From positions 1-33,065 of the forward strand of contig CAYVPW010000012.1 in NCBI GenBank assembly GCA_964453915.1: a stretch of DNA of 33,065 bases, written 5' to 3'. The notes beneath the pieces are model-generated. The model was given only the letters and a program-made list of their open reading frames with translations, did no database searches and was not told where the DNA came from. Positions 12,856 to 21,351 of this stretch are shown here, piece by piece. The position numbers and the translations under genes were made by a program. This DNA comes from UBA1259 sp964453915. GTDB lineage: Bacteria; Bacillota; Clostridia; Christensenellales; Borkfalkiaceae. Each line of letters opens with the position of its first letter. Within the stretch, counting starts at the first letter, position 1.

Positions 12856-14616
12856 ATGCTAAAAATACTTAAAAAATTTACTGTAAAAGAATTGATTTTA
12901 GCAATATGTTCCGTAGCCTTTATAGTCCTACAGGTTTGGCTAGATTTAGAAATGCCAACGTATATGTCTAAAATCACGGTTTTGGTTCAATCGCCAAACA
13001 GCGAAATGAGCGATATTCTCTATAACGGCGGAATGATGCTTTTATGTGCGTTGGGAAGTTTAGCAACCTCTATAGTCGTTTCCGTTTTTGCGGCTAGAAT
13101 ATCAACGAACTGCGGTGCTACCCTAAGAGAAAAACTATTTAAAAAAGTTCAATCTTTTTCTATGGAAGAAATCGGGCGTTTTTCTACGGCAAGCCTTATC
13201 ACACGTTCTACAAACGACGTGACGCAAGTGCAAATGTTTATCGTTTTAGGTTTGCAAATGCTTGTAAAAGCCCCCATAATGGCGGTTTGGTCCGTATGCA
13301 AAATAGCTTCTAGCGAATGGCAATGGACGCTTTCTATGGCAATAGCGGTAATCGTGTTGCTAGCGGTAGTTGCCGTATGTATTTTGCTTGCTTTGCCTAA
13401 ATTTAAAAAGATGCAAAAACTTACCGACGATTTAAACAGAGTGACTAGAGAAAATCTAAACGGATTAAGGGTAGTTCGCGCATATAACGCAGAAAACTAC
13501 CAAGAGGAAAAATTTGCAAAAACAAATAAAGAAATAACCGATACGACTTTATTTTCCCAAAAAACAATGTCTTTTATGATGCCTAGTATTCAACTTATAA
13601 TGAGCGGACTGTCACTCGCCATATACTGGATAGGTGCGGCATTGATAAATCAAGCGGACATGATGGAAAAAATGAGTGTTTTCGGCGAAATGATGACTTT
13701 CTCTCAATACGCAATACAGGTTGTAATGGCGTTTATGATGTTGGTTATGATTTTTATGATATTGCCAAGGGCTTCCGTTGCCGCAAGCAGAATAAACGAA
13801 GTTTTAGATACCGAAACTTCTATTAAAGACGGAAAAGTATTAAAAGGAAAAGAAGGATTGAAAGGCGAAGTGGTTTTCTCCAACGTGTCTTTTAAGTATC
13901 CCGATGCCGAAGAATACGTTTTGCAAAACATTTCGTTTACTGCAAAACAAGGAGAAACTGTTGCATTCATCGGCTCTACCGGTTGCGGAAAAAGCACGGT
14001 TATCAATCTTATCCCCCGTTTTTACGACGTTTCCGACGGCGAAATTACCGTAGACGGAGTAAACGTAAAAGATTACGACCAAAAATCTTTAAGAAACAAA
14101 ATAGGATACGTTTCTCAAAAAGCAACGCTTTTTACCGGCTCCGTTAATTCCAACGTTTCTTTCGGAGACAACGGAAAAACTCCCCCCACCGAAGCAGACG
14201 TAAAAGAAGCCGTAGAAACCGCTATGGCAAAAGACTTCGTTGAAAAACTTGAAGACACCTATAACGGCTACGTTGCTCAGGGCGGCGCAAACTTTTCCGG
14301 CGGACAAAAGCAAAGGCTTTCAATCGCAAGAGCTATTGCAAGAAAACCCGAAATACTTATATTTGACGATTCCTTCTCTGCACTAGACTATAAGACGGAT
14401 AAAGTGCTTCGCAAAACTCTAAACAAAAAATGCAAAGACACCACCCGCTTAATCGTTGCTCAAAGAATAGGCACTATAATAGACGCCGATAAAATTATCG
14501 TTTTAGAAGAAGGAAAAATCGCAGGTTGCGGCACGCACGAAGAACTTATAAAAAACTGCGAAGTTTACCGTCAAATAGCACTTTCTCAACTTTCTAAGGA
14601 GGAACTTTCTTTATGA
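12856..14616 (+). CDS. ABC exporter half-transporter with degenerate ATP site
   Basis: A 586-residue type IV ABC exporter subunit: six membrane helices (about residues 10-310), then one nucleotide-binding domain. Walker A GSTGCGKST is at 373-381, Q-loop YVSQKATLF at 418-426, and signature FSGGQ at 480-484. The catalytic glutamate after Walker B is Asp505 (LIFDDSFSALD) and the switch histidine is Gln536 (IVAQRIG). This Glu-to-Asp plus His-to-Gln pattern is known from the degenerate half of heterodimeric exporters such as TM287/288 and LmrCD. It therefore pairs with the next gene, whose ATG overlaps its stop by 4 nt. ATG 12856 has AAAAAAGGAG upstream. Likely role: efflux of drugs, lipids or peptides. 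Confidence 0.95.
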   Translation: MLKILKKFTVKELILAICSVAFIVLQVWLDLEMPTYMSKITVLVQSPNSEMSDILYNGGMMLLCALGSLATSIVVSVFAARISTNCGATLREKLFKKVQSFSMEEIGRFSTASLITRSTNDVTQVQMFIVLGLQMLVKAPIMAVWSVCKIASSEWQWTLSMAIAVIVLLAVVAVCILLALPKFKKMQKLTDDLNRVTRENLNGLRVVRAYNAENYQEEKFAKTNKEITDTTLFSQKTMSFMMPSIQLIMSGLSLAIYWIGAALINQADMMEKMSVFGEMMTFSQYAIQVVMAFMMLVMIFMILPRASVAASRINEVLDTETSIKDGKVLKGKEGLKGEVVFSNVSFKYPDAEEYVLQNISFTAKQGETVAFIGSTGCGKSTVINLIPRFYDVSDGEITVDGVNVKDYDQKSLRNKIGYVSQKATLFTGSVNSNVSFGDNGKTPPTEADVKEAVETAMAKDFVEKLEDTYNGYVAQGGANFSGGQKQRLSIARAIARKPEILIFDDSFSALDYKTDKVLRKTLNKKCKDTTRLIVAQRIGTIIDADKIIVLEEGKIAGCGTHEELIKNCEVYRQIALSQLSKEELSL

Positions 14617-16445
14617 AAAATCAAGAATATAAACTCGGAAGCGTAAAACCCCGTCGCGGTCCTGCCGGACGCGGACCGAGCGGAGAAAAAGCAAAAGACT
14701 TGATAGGAACTTGGAAAAAGCTGTTAGGATATGCAAAAAAATATCTGGTCTTTATAATTATGGCGCTTATCTGCGCGGTAGGCGGCACGGTACTTACCCT
14801 GTTAGGTCCGGATAAACTTGGCGATTTAACTAACGAAATAACAAACGGCGTGGCAACGGGAATAAATATGAGTGCCATTGCAAAGATAGGCATTACCCTA
14901 TTGGTTTTTTACCTTTTAAGTTGGCTTTTATCGGCAGTGCAAAGCATAATTATGGCAACGGTGACGGCTAAAGTTTCGCACAATATGCGCGGAAACATTT
15001 CTAAAAAAATAAACCGCCTACCCATGTGGTACTACAATAAAGCCACCACCGGCGATATACTTTCAAGAGTCACCAACGACGTAGACACCATATCTCAATC
15101 TTTCAACCAAAGTATAGGCGGCTTGGTGAGTCAATCCGTTTTACTGATAGGTTCTTTGGTGATGATGCTTATAAGCAACTGGATTTTAACAGTCACGGCG
15201 ATTGCGGCAAGTCTAATAGGTTTTATTTTTATGATACTTATTATGGGGCGCAGCCAAAAATACTTTTCTCGCCAACAAAAACACTTGGGAATGATAAACG
15301 GGCATATAGAAGAAGTATATGCAGGGCACACCGTTATAAAAGCATATAACGGAGAAGAAAACGCAGAAAAAAAGTTTGACGAACTAAACGAAAAACTCCG
15401 TGATAGCGGTTTCAAATCTCAATGTCTTGCAGGGCTTATGATGCCTATAATGAACTTTGTAGGAAATTTTGCGTACGTTGCTGTATGTATAGTGGGCGGC
15501 GTTTTGGCAATAAACGGAAAAATAAGCGTGGGCACTATCGTTGCGTTTATGATGTACGTTCGCTACTTTACTCAACCGCTCTCGCAAATAGCACAATCTA
15601 TGCAATCGTTACAATCGGCTGCCGCTGCGGGAGAAAGAGTTTTTGAGTTTTTGGAAGCCGAAGAAATGGAAGACGAATCTAAAAAAACAAACCGCATAAA
15701 AGATACGTGCGGAAACGTAGAATTCTCTCACGTAAAATTCGGATACGAAGACTCCGACAAAATCGTAATAAAAGATTTTTCGGCATCGGCAAAATCGGGG
15801 CAAAAGATAGCAATTGTCGGGCCTACCGGCGCGGGAAAAACAACTATGGTAAACCTACTGATGCGCTTTAACGAAATTTTAGACGGAGATATAAAAATAG
15901 ACGGCGTTTCCATAAAAAGCGTGCCGAGAGAAAACGTTCACGAACAGTTTTGTATGGTTTTACAAGATACTTGGCTGTTTGAAGGCACAGTTAAAGAAAA
16001 TCTTGTATACTGCCAAAAAGGTATTTCTGACGAAAAAATTAAACAAGCGTGCAAAGCGGTTGGATTACATCACTTTATAAAAACGCTACCGCAAGGCTAC
16101 GACACCGTTCTATCTGACCAAGTAAACCTTTCTCAAGGGCAAAAGCAACAACTTACCATTGCCCGTGCAATGATTGCCGATAAGCCTATGCTTATTTTAG
16201 ACGAAGCCACCAGTTCCGTAGACACCAGAACGGAATTGCAAATTCAAAGTGCAATGGACGAATTGATGAAAAACAGAACTTCTTTCGTTATAGCACACAG
16301 GCTATCCACAATAAAAGACGCAGATTTAATTTTGGTTATGAAAGACGGCGACATTATAGAAAGCGGAAATCACGAAGAATTGTTAGCAAAAGGCGGATTT
16401 TACAGCGAACTGTATTACAGTCAGTTTGAAGAAATGCCTGCATAA
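14613..16445 (+). CDS. ABC exporter half-transporter with catalytic ATP site
   Basis: A 610-residue partner of the preceding gene. The N-terminal tail is Gly/Pro/Arg-rich (PRRGPAGRGPSGEKAKD), as is common in this exporter type, followed by six membrane helices (about 40-330) and a nucleotide-binding domain. Walker A GPTGAGKTT is at 403-411 and Walker B LILDEATSSVD has the catalytic Glu531; switch His562 (IAHRLST) is present, so this subunit carries the hydrolytic site. Its signature is LSQGQ instead of LSGGQ, which fits contribution to the degenerate site of the partner. AAGGAGG inside the upstream gene serves as ribosome binding site. Substrate unknown. Confidence 0.95.
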   Translation: MKNQEYKLGSVKPRRGPAGRGPSGEKAKDLIGTWKKLLGYAKKYLVFIIMALICAVGGTVLTLLGPDKLGDLTNEITNGVATGINMSAIAKIGITLLVFYLLSWLLSAVQSIIMATVTAKVSHNMRGNISKKINRLPMWYYNKATTGDILSRVTNDVDTISQSFNQSIGGLVSQSVLLIGSLVMMLISNWILTVTAIAASLIGFIFMILIMGRSQKYFSRQQKHLGMINGHIEEVYAGHTVIKAYNGEENAEKKFDELNEKLRDSGFKSQCLAGLMMPIMNFVGNFAYVAVCIVGGVLAINGKISVGTIVAFMMYVRYFTQPLSQIAQSMQSLQSAAAAGERVFEFLEAEEMEDESKKTNRIKDTCGNVEFSHVKFGYEDSDKIVIKDFSASAKSGQKIAIVGPTGAGKTTMVNLLMRFNEILDGDIKIDGVSIKSVPRENVHEQFCMVLQDTWLFEGTVKENLVYCQKGISDEKIKQACKAVGLHHFIKTLPQGYDTVLSDQVNLSQGQKQQLTIARAMIADKPMLILDEATSSVDTRTELQIQSAMDELMKNRTSFVIAHRLSTIKDADLILVMKDGDIIESGNHEELLAKGGFYSELYYSQFEEMPA

Positions 16446-16473
16446 AAATGCCTACTAAACTTTTATAAACCCT

Positions 16474-16518
16474 TAAAAACCTACCCTAAAAGAGAACCTC
16501 TTTTTAGGGTGGGTTTTT
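16474..16518. terminator. bidirectional terminator between exporter and flippase
   Basis: A long stem built from AAAACCTACCCTAAAAGAG and the matching CTCTTTTTAGGGTGGGTTTT, with a short AAC-centred loop and one or two wobble positions. T-runs occur on both sides, so it serves the ABC operon (+) and the flippase gene (-). Confidence 0.85.
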
Positions 16519-16522
16519 TATT

Positions 16523-18034
16523 TTACCGCCTTTTTGCTTTTTTACTACGTATCTTCCCCTTTACGTAATCTACCGAGATAAGGTCAAACCCAAAATACAA
16601 TGCACAATTAAAAATAAGCGAAAATCCCCCTGCCACAAACAAAGTTAAAACGCTTCCAAAAAGTGGCAACAGCAATCTTTTAAACATATAAGCAACGGCG
16701 GCGGTCGGAATTATAAACGCAAGGGAGTAAATAAAAAAGCGTAAATAAACGGGCTTTTCTTTGCAAGTCTTTTTTATCAATACCAAATTACATAAAGTCG
16801 TTATTCCGTAAACGAACGCAAAACCCACTAACAGAGAATATACGCCAATATACTTTGGCAAAACTATTACGGACGCCAACATTAAAAGTGCGCTTATTAT
16901 AAAATATTTAAGCGTTTTTTGTTCCATTCCCATAGAATTAAGTATACTTGTAGTTATAGAAGATATCCCCATAAAAACGGTAAGCAAAGAGGCGGCGGAA
17001 AGATATTTACCGCTTTCGTGACTGTCGAACACAATTATACCCGCTTCGTTTCCGAAAACCCAAAATAGCGGCACGAAAATAGCGGAAATAAATATAGTAA
17101 ATTTTAACGCCTTTTCTAAATCGGTTTTTAATTCTCTATTTTTACCCGTATAGTAATTTTCAGACAATGCCGGCGTCAACACCAAAACAAAAGAGCCTAT
17201 CAACATACTGGGAATAGATAAAATAGGAAAGGTTTGCCCCACCGCCGCCCCGTACGCACTCATCGCCTGAGAAGAAGTATATCCGTACTCTATAAGCCGC
17301 ATAGGCAATATTATAGAAACTAAAGACGTGATTAAAGAATTAGCCGTTCTCATTGCCGTAACCGGCGTAGCGGACGATATAAGGGGCTTAAATTCTCCTT
17401 TGGGGTTATCAAGCTTGTTTTTTCTAAAAAAGAAAGTAGCCGTCGCCAAAGAAAAAGAAAAAACGTAAGAAACAAGCACGGCAACCCCCGCTCCAAACGC
17501 TCCGCCGTAAACGTCGTTTTCTGCGCTTATCAAAACTATGCCGACTATTATCATACAAATTTCTTCTAGCAGTTCTATCACGGAATACGGAAGAAAATCT
17601 TTATTTCCCCAAAAAACACCCCTCAAAATAGAATATACGGAAGTAAAAACAAGCCCCGGCAAAATTACTAAAAATATACTTACGCACCGCTCGTCCGCGA
17701 ATAAAAAACCCAAATATCCTTTAAGCAAAAATATTACCAAACAAAGCGGAACAACGATTAAAAGCGTATAACTAAGCCCTGCGGAAACAACCTTGCTTGC
17801 CCGCTCCGGCTCGCCCTGCGCACGATATTTCGTCATCAATCTAGAAACGGTAATAGGTGTTCCAGAACAAGAAAACGTAAAAAGCAACGCAAAAAGAGAT
17901 AGGGCTACCTGATAAAGACCTATTCCTTCCGCTCCTATCGTTCTAGATAAAAATACTCTGTATAAAAAGCCCAAAAACTTTTCGCAAGCGGAAAAAACCG
18001 TTACTATCGCCACCGTTCTAAAAAAATTTTTCAC
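16523..18034 (-). CDS. MOP-superfamily lipid flippase (SpoVB/MurJ-like)
   Basis: A 503-residue polytopic membrane protein with about 14 hydrophobic segments and the N-terminal pattern FLGFLYRVFLSRTIGAEGIGLYQ typical of SpoVB and polysaccharide-transport (PST) proteins of the MOP superfamily. These flip lipid-linked sugars across the membrane for peptidoglycan, spore cortex or polysaccharide synthesis. The SpoVB-like match would suit an endospore-former, but capsule Wzx or an alternative lipid II flippase cannot be excluded. The start is GTG 18034 with GGAGGG upstream. The C terminus is Lys/Arg-rich (KGKIRSKKAKRR), consistent with a cytosolic end. Tyrosine kinase and phosphatase genes of the polysaccharide-control type lie 2-3 kb away. 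Confidence 0.88.
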   Translation of the reverse strand: MKNFFRTVAIVTVFSACEKFLGFLYRVFLSRTIGAEGIGLYQVALSLFALLFTFSCSGTPITVSRLMTKYRAQGEPERASKVVSAGLSYTLLIVVPLCLVIFLLKGYLGFLFADERCVSIFLVILPGLVFTSVYSILRGVFWGNKDFLPYSVIELLEEICMIIVGIVLISAENDVYGGAFGAGVAVLVSYVFSFSLATATFFFRKNKLDNPKGEFKPLISSATPVTAMRTANSLITSLVSIILPMRLIEYGYTSSQAMSAYGAAVGQTFPILSIPSMLIGSFVLVLTPALSENYYTGKNRELKTDLEKALKFTIFISAIFVPLFWVFGNEAGIIVFDSHESGKYLSAASLLTVFMGISSITTSILNSMGMEQKTLKYFIISALLMLASVIVLPKYIGVYSLLVGFAFVYGITTLCNLVLIKKTCKEKPVYLRFFIYSLAFIIPTAAVAYMFKRLLLPLFGSVLTLFVAGGFSLIFNCALYFGFDLISVDYVKGKIRSKKAKRR

Positions 18035-18088
18035 CTACCAGTCCCTCCGCATATCGTATAAAATATTCTATTCGGCAAAAAAAACAAA

Positions 18089-18094
18089 TATAAT
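18089..18094 (+). promoter_or_regulatory. -10 box of the two-LysM gene, predicted leaderless
   Basis: TATAAT ends exactly 6 nt before ATG 18101, and there is no ribosome binding site between them. The -35 region is poor (TTCTAT at 17 nt). The geometry is the same as at uvrC and addB. Confidence 0.5.
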
Positions 18095-18100
18095 AACCGT

Positions 18101-18382
18101 ATGAAAAAGTTTTTTTATCGGGTACGGGAAGGGGACAATTTATATAGTTTATCAAAAAAATTTAAAACGCCCGTAGGAATTTTGATTTATGAAAACAAAC
18201 TAAACAAAGAAATAGAAGAAGGGGACGTTTTATACGTTTTCGTTCCAAGCGGAACGGTTTACACCGCAACCCCGTTAGACGATTATTGCTCCATTTCTAA
18301 AAAGTTCGGTTTAACTGAAGAAGAGCTAAAAGAAAAAAATAAAACGCCGTATCTGTACTACGGCGTTTTGATAGTCGTTTAA
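18101..18382 (+). CDS. small protein made of two LysM domains
   Basis: A 93-residue protein. The first LysM is about residues 5-49 (YRVREGDNLYSLSKKFKTPVG, then NKLNKEIEEGDVLYV). The second, more diverged LysM follows at about 53-93 (YTATPLDDYCSISKKFGLTEEELKEKN, ending VLIVV). LysM modules bind N-acetylglucosamine-containing glycans such as peptidoglycan. Here there is no signal peptide, membrane helix or catalytic domain, which is unusual; the product would stay in the cytosol or forespore unless exported another way. Small LysM proteins of this kind occur in spore-forming Clostridia as coat or cortex-related factors, but the role here is inferred. It is divergent from the flippase gene, and its last codons contain a terminator for the opposite strand. 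Confidence 0.82.
   Translation: MKKFFYRVREGDNLYSLSKKFKTPVGILIYENKLNKEIEEGDVLYVFVPSGTVYTATPLDDYCSISKKFGLTEEELKEKNKTPYLYYGVLIVV
18341..18369 (-). terminator. terminator of the S51-queH transcript, inside the LysM gene
   Basis: Perfect 11-bp arms AAAACGCCGTA (18341-18351) and TACGGCGTTTT (18359-18369) around a 7-nt loop. On the minus strand the hairpin is followed by ATTTTTTTCTTTT, a proper U-run, and begins 24 bases past the queH stop. On the plus strand no U-run follows. The hairpin therefore serves queH while encoding residues near the C terminus of the convergent LysM protein. Confidence 0.75.
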
Positions 18383-18392
18383 GTTTTAAGAT

Positions 18393-18995
18393 TTATTGCA
18401 ATGCCTGTCTTTTAGAAAAACTACACCCGCAATAGTTTTGTCTATAAAGCCCGTTTTGTTTACTCAGTTCTATAGACCGGATATACCCGTTTCTTTTTTT
18501 GAAATCGGAATACAAATATTTTACTCCGTAAAATTTTGCCAACTCTTCTCCTATTTCGTTTAATTTCTTTGCATTTTTTAACGGGCTTACACTAAGCGTT
18601 GTGGTAAAATATTCAAAGCCGCGATTTTTTGCTTCTTCCGCCGTGCTTTTTAATCTTAGCCGATAGCACTTAAAGCAACGCGCCCCGCCTTCCGCTTCGT
18701 TTTCAAGACCGTTTATACAATCATAAAACTCTTTTACGTTATATTTACCTTCTAAAAAAACTACGCCTTGCATCTTGCAAAATCTCTTTTGTTCTTCAAG
18801 CCTTTTGTTATATTCTTCTTTATCGTCTATATTAGGATTAAAATAAAAAACGGTTAAATTAAAATAATCTTTTAATCTTTCTATAACGGAAGTAGAACAA
18901 GGTGCGCAACAAGAATGTAAAAGTAAATCCGGCTTTTTTTTACCAAAACCTTCTATTTCCTGTTGCATTTTTTTATCAAAATTTATCTCGTTCAT
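18393..18995 (-). CDS. queH: epoxyqueuosine reductase QueH
   Basis: A 200-residue iron-sulfur enzyme that catalyses the last step of queuosine tRNA modification, reducing epoxyqueuosine to queuosine; it is the non-homologous alternative to QueG. Conserved features: LLLHSCCAPCSTSVIERL (vicinal Cys29-Cys30 and Cys33), FYFNPNI, the RCFKCYRLRL pair, TTTLSVSPLKN, and the C-terminal RQNYCGCSFS with two more cysteines, matching the family's cluster and disulfide residues. Its ATG overlaps the stop codon of the upstream S51 gene as TAATG. No other queuosine genes are in the window, so the cell either makes the precursor elsewhere or salvages queuine. Confidence 0.93.
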   Translation of the reverse strand: MNEINFDKKMQQEIEGFGKKKPDLLLHSCCAPCSTSVIERLKDYFNLTVFYFNPNIDDKEEYNKRLEEQKRFCKMQGVVFLEGKYNVKEFYDCINGLENEAEGGARCFKCYRLRLKSTAEEAKNRGFEYFTTTLSVSPLKNAKKLNEIGEELAKFYGVKYLYSDFKKRNGYIRSIELSKQNGLYRQNYCGCSFSKRQALQ

Positions 18996-19696
18996 TAAAC
19001 AAGTTCTCTCTTTACGGTTTTTCCGTTTTCTTTAATGAATTCAAACGCCTTACCGCCTGCGCTTATAGTTTTAGAGTATACACCGTCTATAAACTCTACC
19101 GCACAATCGTTTTCTATGCAAAGCGCCTTATCAAAATCACTCTTTTCAAAATTAGGCAAAAAATCCTCCTCTCTCTCGTTAAAGTGCGGGCACATAAGCC
19201 CGTCTATCAACCCCATACCCTTTTTTAACGTATAGCAAGAAGATTGTCCTCTCATTATTTCGTAATCGGTGTACATATCTTTAAAAAAACAAATAGCACC
19301 GGCAGACAAACCGCAAATTATCTTTCCGCTTTCGTACGCATCTATAACCAACTTATCTATACCCGTTTCTTTCCATTTATCAAGCATAAAAACTGTGTCT
19401 CCGCCGCCAATATATATGCAGTCCGCTTTATTAAACTTTTCTTTTATATGTTCTAAATTCATTTCCCCGTAAACGATAAGCGCAACTTCCGCCTTTATAT
19501 CGAACACGGAAGTATAAGTCTTTCTAAAACTGTTAAAGTACGGCATAGAATCGTGCGAAGCTGTACCCAAAAAAAGAGCGGTTGCCCTTACGTCCCCCGC
19601 GTGTTTTTTTGCTAAATTAGCAACGTATTCGTCAATCTTTAAGGTGGTTTTGTTTTTTATCTCTCCGCCGCCTATCGCTATAAATCTTTTTTGCAT
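18995..19696 (-). CDS. peptidase E-like protein, S51 family
   Basis: A 233-residue cytosolic protein with the class I glutamine amidotransferase-like fold of dipeptidase E and cyanophycinase. The nucleophile is Ser131 in CGLSAGAI, with His171 in MCPHFNE. The glycine-rich IYIGGGDT precedes the nucleophile, as in S51 proteins. Length is typical of dipeptidase E, which cleaves Asp-X dipeptides; the true substrate is not certain. AAGGGA precedes the ATG. It is translationally coupled to queH. The 34 bases upstream are largely the terminator of the phosphatase gene, and no promoter is obvious, so read-through or a promoter inside the upstream gene must drive it. Confidence 0.88.
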   Translation of the reverse strand: MQKRFIAIGGGEIKNKTTLKIDEYVANLAKKHAGDVRATALFLGTASHDSMPYFNSFRKTYTSVFDIKAEVALIVYGEMNLEHIKEKFNKADCIYIGGGDTVFMLDKWKETGIDKLVIDAYESGKIICGLSAGAICFFKDMYTDYEIMRGQSSCYTLKKGMGLIDGLMCPHFNEREEDFLPNFEKSDFDKALCIENDCAVEFIDGVYSKTISAGGKAFEFIKENGKTVKRELV

Positions 19697-19708
19697 AATA
19701 TTTTTCCC

Positions 19709-19740
19709 TTAAAAAGGGCTAGACGGCTGTCTAACCCTTT
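19709..19740 (-). terminator. terminator of the kinase-phosphatase operon
   Basis: On the minus strand AAAGGGTTAGAC pairs with GTCTAGCCCTTT (one G-T pair) around AGCC, followed by a TTTTT run. The phosphatase stop codon TAG lies within the 5' arm. Confidence 0.8.
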
Positions 19741-20432
19741 AATTTTAATAACACTTTTGCGTTTGCGCTAAACGTCACTTCCGCAGCGTCTTCACCAAAT
19801 TTTTTCTTTACCTTTTTATACGCCCTGTCTAAATAATTCTCTCTTCCGAAATGCACGTCGCTTGCAACGAAATCCACAAAACCTTCTTTAAAGAGTTTAT
19901 TAACAAACCTCTTGTCCACGCCGTTGGGCGCACCTAAAACGGATCCTGCGTTCACCTGAATAAGCCCGCCGCTACGTTTTATATCGTAAACGTCTTCTAT
20001 AGACAAATCCTTGTACCTTTCAACATGGGCAACGATAGGCGTGTAGCCCGCCCTCTTTATACGGTATACTATTTCTTCCGCATTGCAAGGAGCGGTAAAA
20101 TCAAATTCTATAAGCACAACGTTAGTGCCGTTCATAGTCAAAACCGTTCCGTTTTTAATCAATGCGTCAATGTCCGTTTCGTCGTCAACGTAAATTTCTT
20201 GACCTAAATACAAATCTACAGGCAACCCCTGTTCAACCACGACTTTTTTTAACTCTTCAAAATAACGCACGATAGAAGAAACGGAGCGAGTATACGGTTT
20301 CCTGTAATGCGGAGTGCAAACGATATTATCCACACCGTTTTCGACCGCCGATTTTATCATTTCAATAGATTCGTCTATGCCGTTGCTTCCGTCGTCCACA
20401 CACGGAATCACGTGCGAATGAATATCCGTCAT
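19731..20432 (-). CDS. tyrosine-protein phosphatase, PHP type (CpsB/YwqE-like)
   Basis: A 233-residue PHP-domain phosphatase. The N-terminal metal motif is DIHSHVIPCVDDG (His5, His7), followed by CTPHYRKP, LYLGQEIYVD, IVAHVERY and ASDVHFGREN, the full set of PHP metal ligands. CpsB/YwqE enzymes are manganese-dependent and remove phosphate from the tyrosine-rich tail of BY-kinases, controlling polysaccharide chain length and export. It begins 33 bases after the kinase gene in the same operon, with GGGAGAT as ribosome binding site, so its substrate is probably that kinase. Confidence 0.94.
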   Translation of the reverse strand: MTDIHSHVIPCVDDGSNGIDESIEMIKSAVENGVDNIVCTPHYRKPYTRSVSSIVRYFEELKKVVVEQGLPVDLYLGQEIYVDDETDIDALIKNGTVLTMNGTNVVLIEFDFTAPCNAEEIVYRIKRAGYTPIVAHVERYKDLSIEDVYDIKRSGGLIQVNAGSVLGAPNGVDKRFVNKLFKEGFVDFVASDVHFGRENYLDRAYKKVKKKFGEDAAEVTFSANAKVLLKLKG

Positions 20433-20465
20433 TTTATCTCCCGTGGCAACAATCTGTATAAATCA

Positions 20466-21233
20466 CTATTTATTAGACTGTTGCTGTTCTTCTTCGTTTT
20501 CTAAATAACTGCGATAATAACTGTAATATCCCTTTCCGTAGTACTTGCCGTACCCGTAGTTTTTATCTTTCTTTCTGTCGTACATGGTAAATACCATACC
20601 CAATATATTCGCTTCGTTTTTCTTTAACTCTTTAACCGCTTCGGATACTTGATTTCTTGTTGTAGAACCGTATGCAACCAAAAAGAGCACGCCGTCCGCC
20701 AAGCGCAAAATATTGATATAATCGGATACCTGCAAAACGGGAGCACAGTCTAAAATAACATAATCGTATTCTTCTTTTAACTTATTTATCAATTCTTCTA
20801 GTTTTTTTGAAATAAGAATTACGGAAGAATTGTAAACCTCACCGCCGCGAGTAATAACGTCTACGTTTTTATAATCGGTTTTTTTAATCAAATCTTCGTA
20901 TTCGATAGAGCCTAGCATATATTCTGAAAGCCCTTTACCGTTATCTATGTTAAACGTTCTGTACACGTTAGCTTTTCTAAAATCCAAGTCAACGACTACA
21001 ACTTTTTTGTCCGCCAAACCCAAGCTTACCGAAAGGTTGCACGCAACCGTTGTTTTTCCTTCGTGCATAACGGATGATTCAACCTGGATTACTTTGTTTT
21101 TTCCGTCCGCATTAAGATATAAAATATTATCTCTAAGTCTATTGTACCCCTCTATCTTACCGGAACGCGTATCCGAAACTACGATTTCTCTTTCACGAGA
21201 CGCAATTTTTTTCTTCTTTTTACCGAAAAGCAT
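20466..21233 (-). CDS. bacterial tyrosine kinase (CpsD/YwqD-like)
   Basis: A 255-residue BY-kinase counted from ATG 21233, which has AAGGAGGAG just upstream; the longer frame to 21278 lacks a start signal. Walker A is SSVMHEGKTTVACN (residues 53-66), Walker A' is VVVVDLDFRK (78-87), and Walker B is VILDCAP (159-165). The tail is rich in tyrosine (226, 228, 231, 232, 236, 237, 239, 240, 243), the autophosphorylation cluster. In Firmicutes the kinase needs a separate membrane activator (CpsC/YwqC type); none is encoded in this window, and no capsule genes surround it. The Pro/Gly usually preceding the Walker A Glu is replaced by Met-His. Confidence 0.94.
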   Translation of the reverse strand: MLFGKKKKKIASREREIVVSDTRSGKIEGYNRLRDNILYLNADGKNKVIQVESSVMHEGKTTVACNLSVSLGLADKKVVVVDLDFRKANVYRTFNIDNGKGLSEYMLGSIEYEDLIKKTDYKNVDVITRGGEVYNSSVILISKKLEELINKLKEEYDYVILDCAPVLQVSDYINILRLADGVLFLVAYGSTTRNQVSEAVKELKKNEANILGMVFTMYDRKKDKNYGYGKYYGKGYYSYYRSYLENEEEQQQSNK

Positions 21234-21269
21234 TTTCTCCTCCTTAAGGAATCCGACTGTATAGGTATT

Positions 21270-21298
21270 ATTATACAATAAGAATTTGCCGATTGCAA
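21270..21298 (-). promoter_or_regulatory. promoter of the kinase-phosphatase operon
   Basis: TTGCAA (21298-21293), 17 nt, TATAAT (21275-21270) on the minus strand. The leader is about 30 nt and contains AAGGAGGAG before ATG 21233. Confidence 0.8.
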
Positions 21299-21351
21299 TA
21301 TTTTAATCGAATTTTTATGCTTTATATGTACTTTTTAACCGTAATTTAGTA

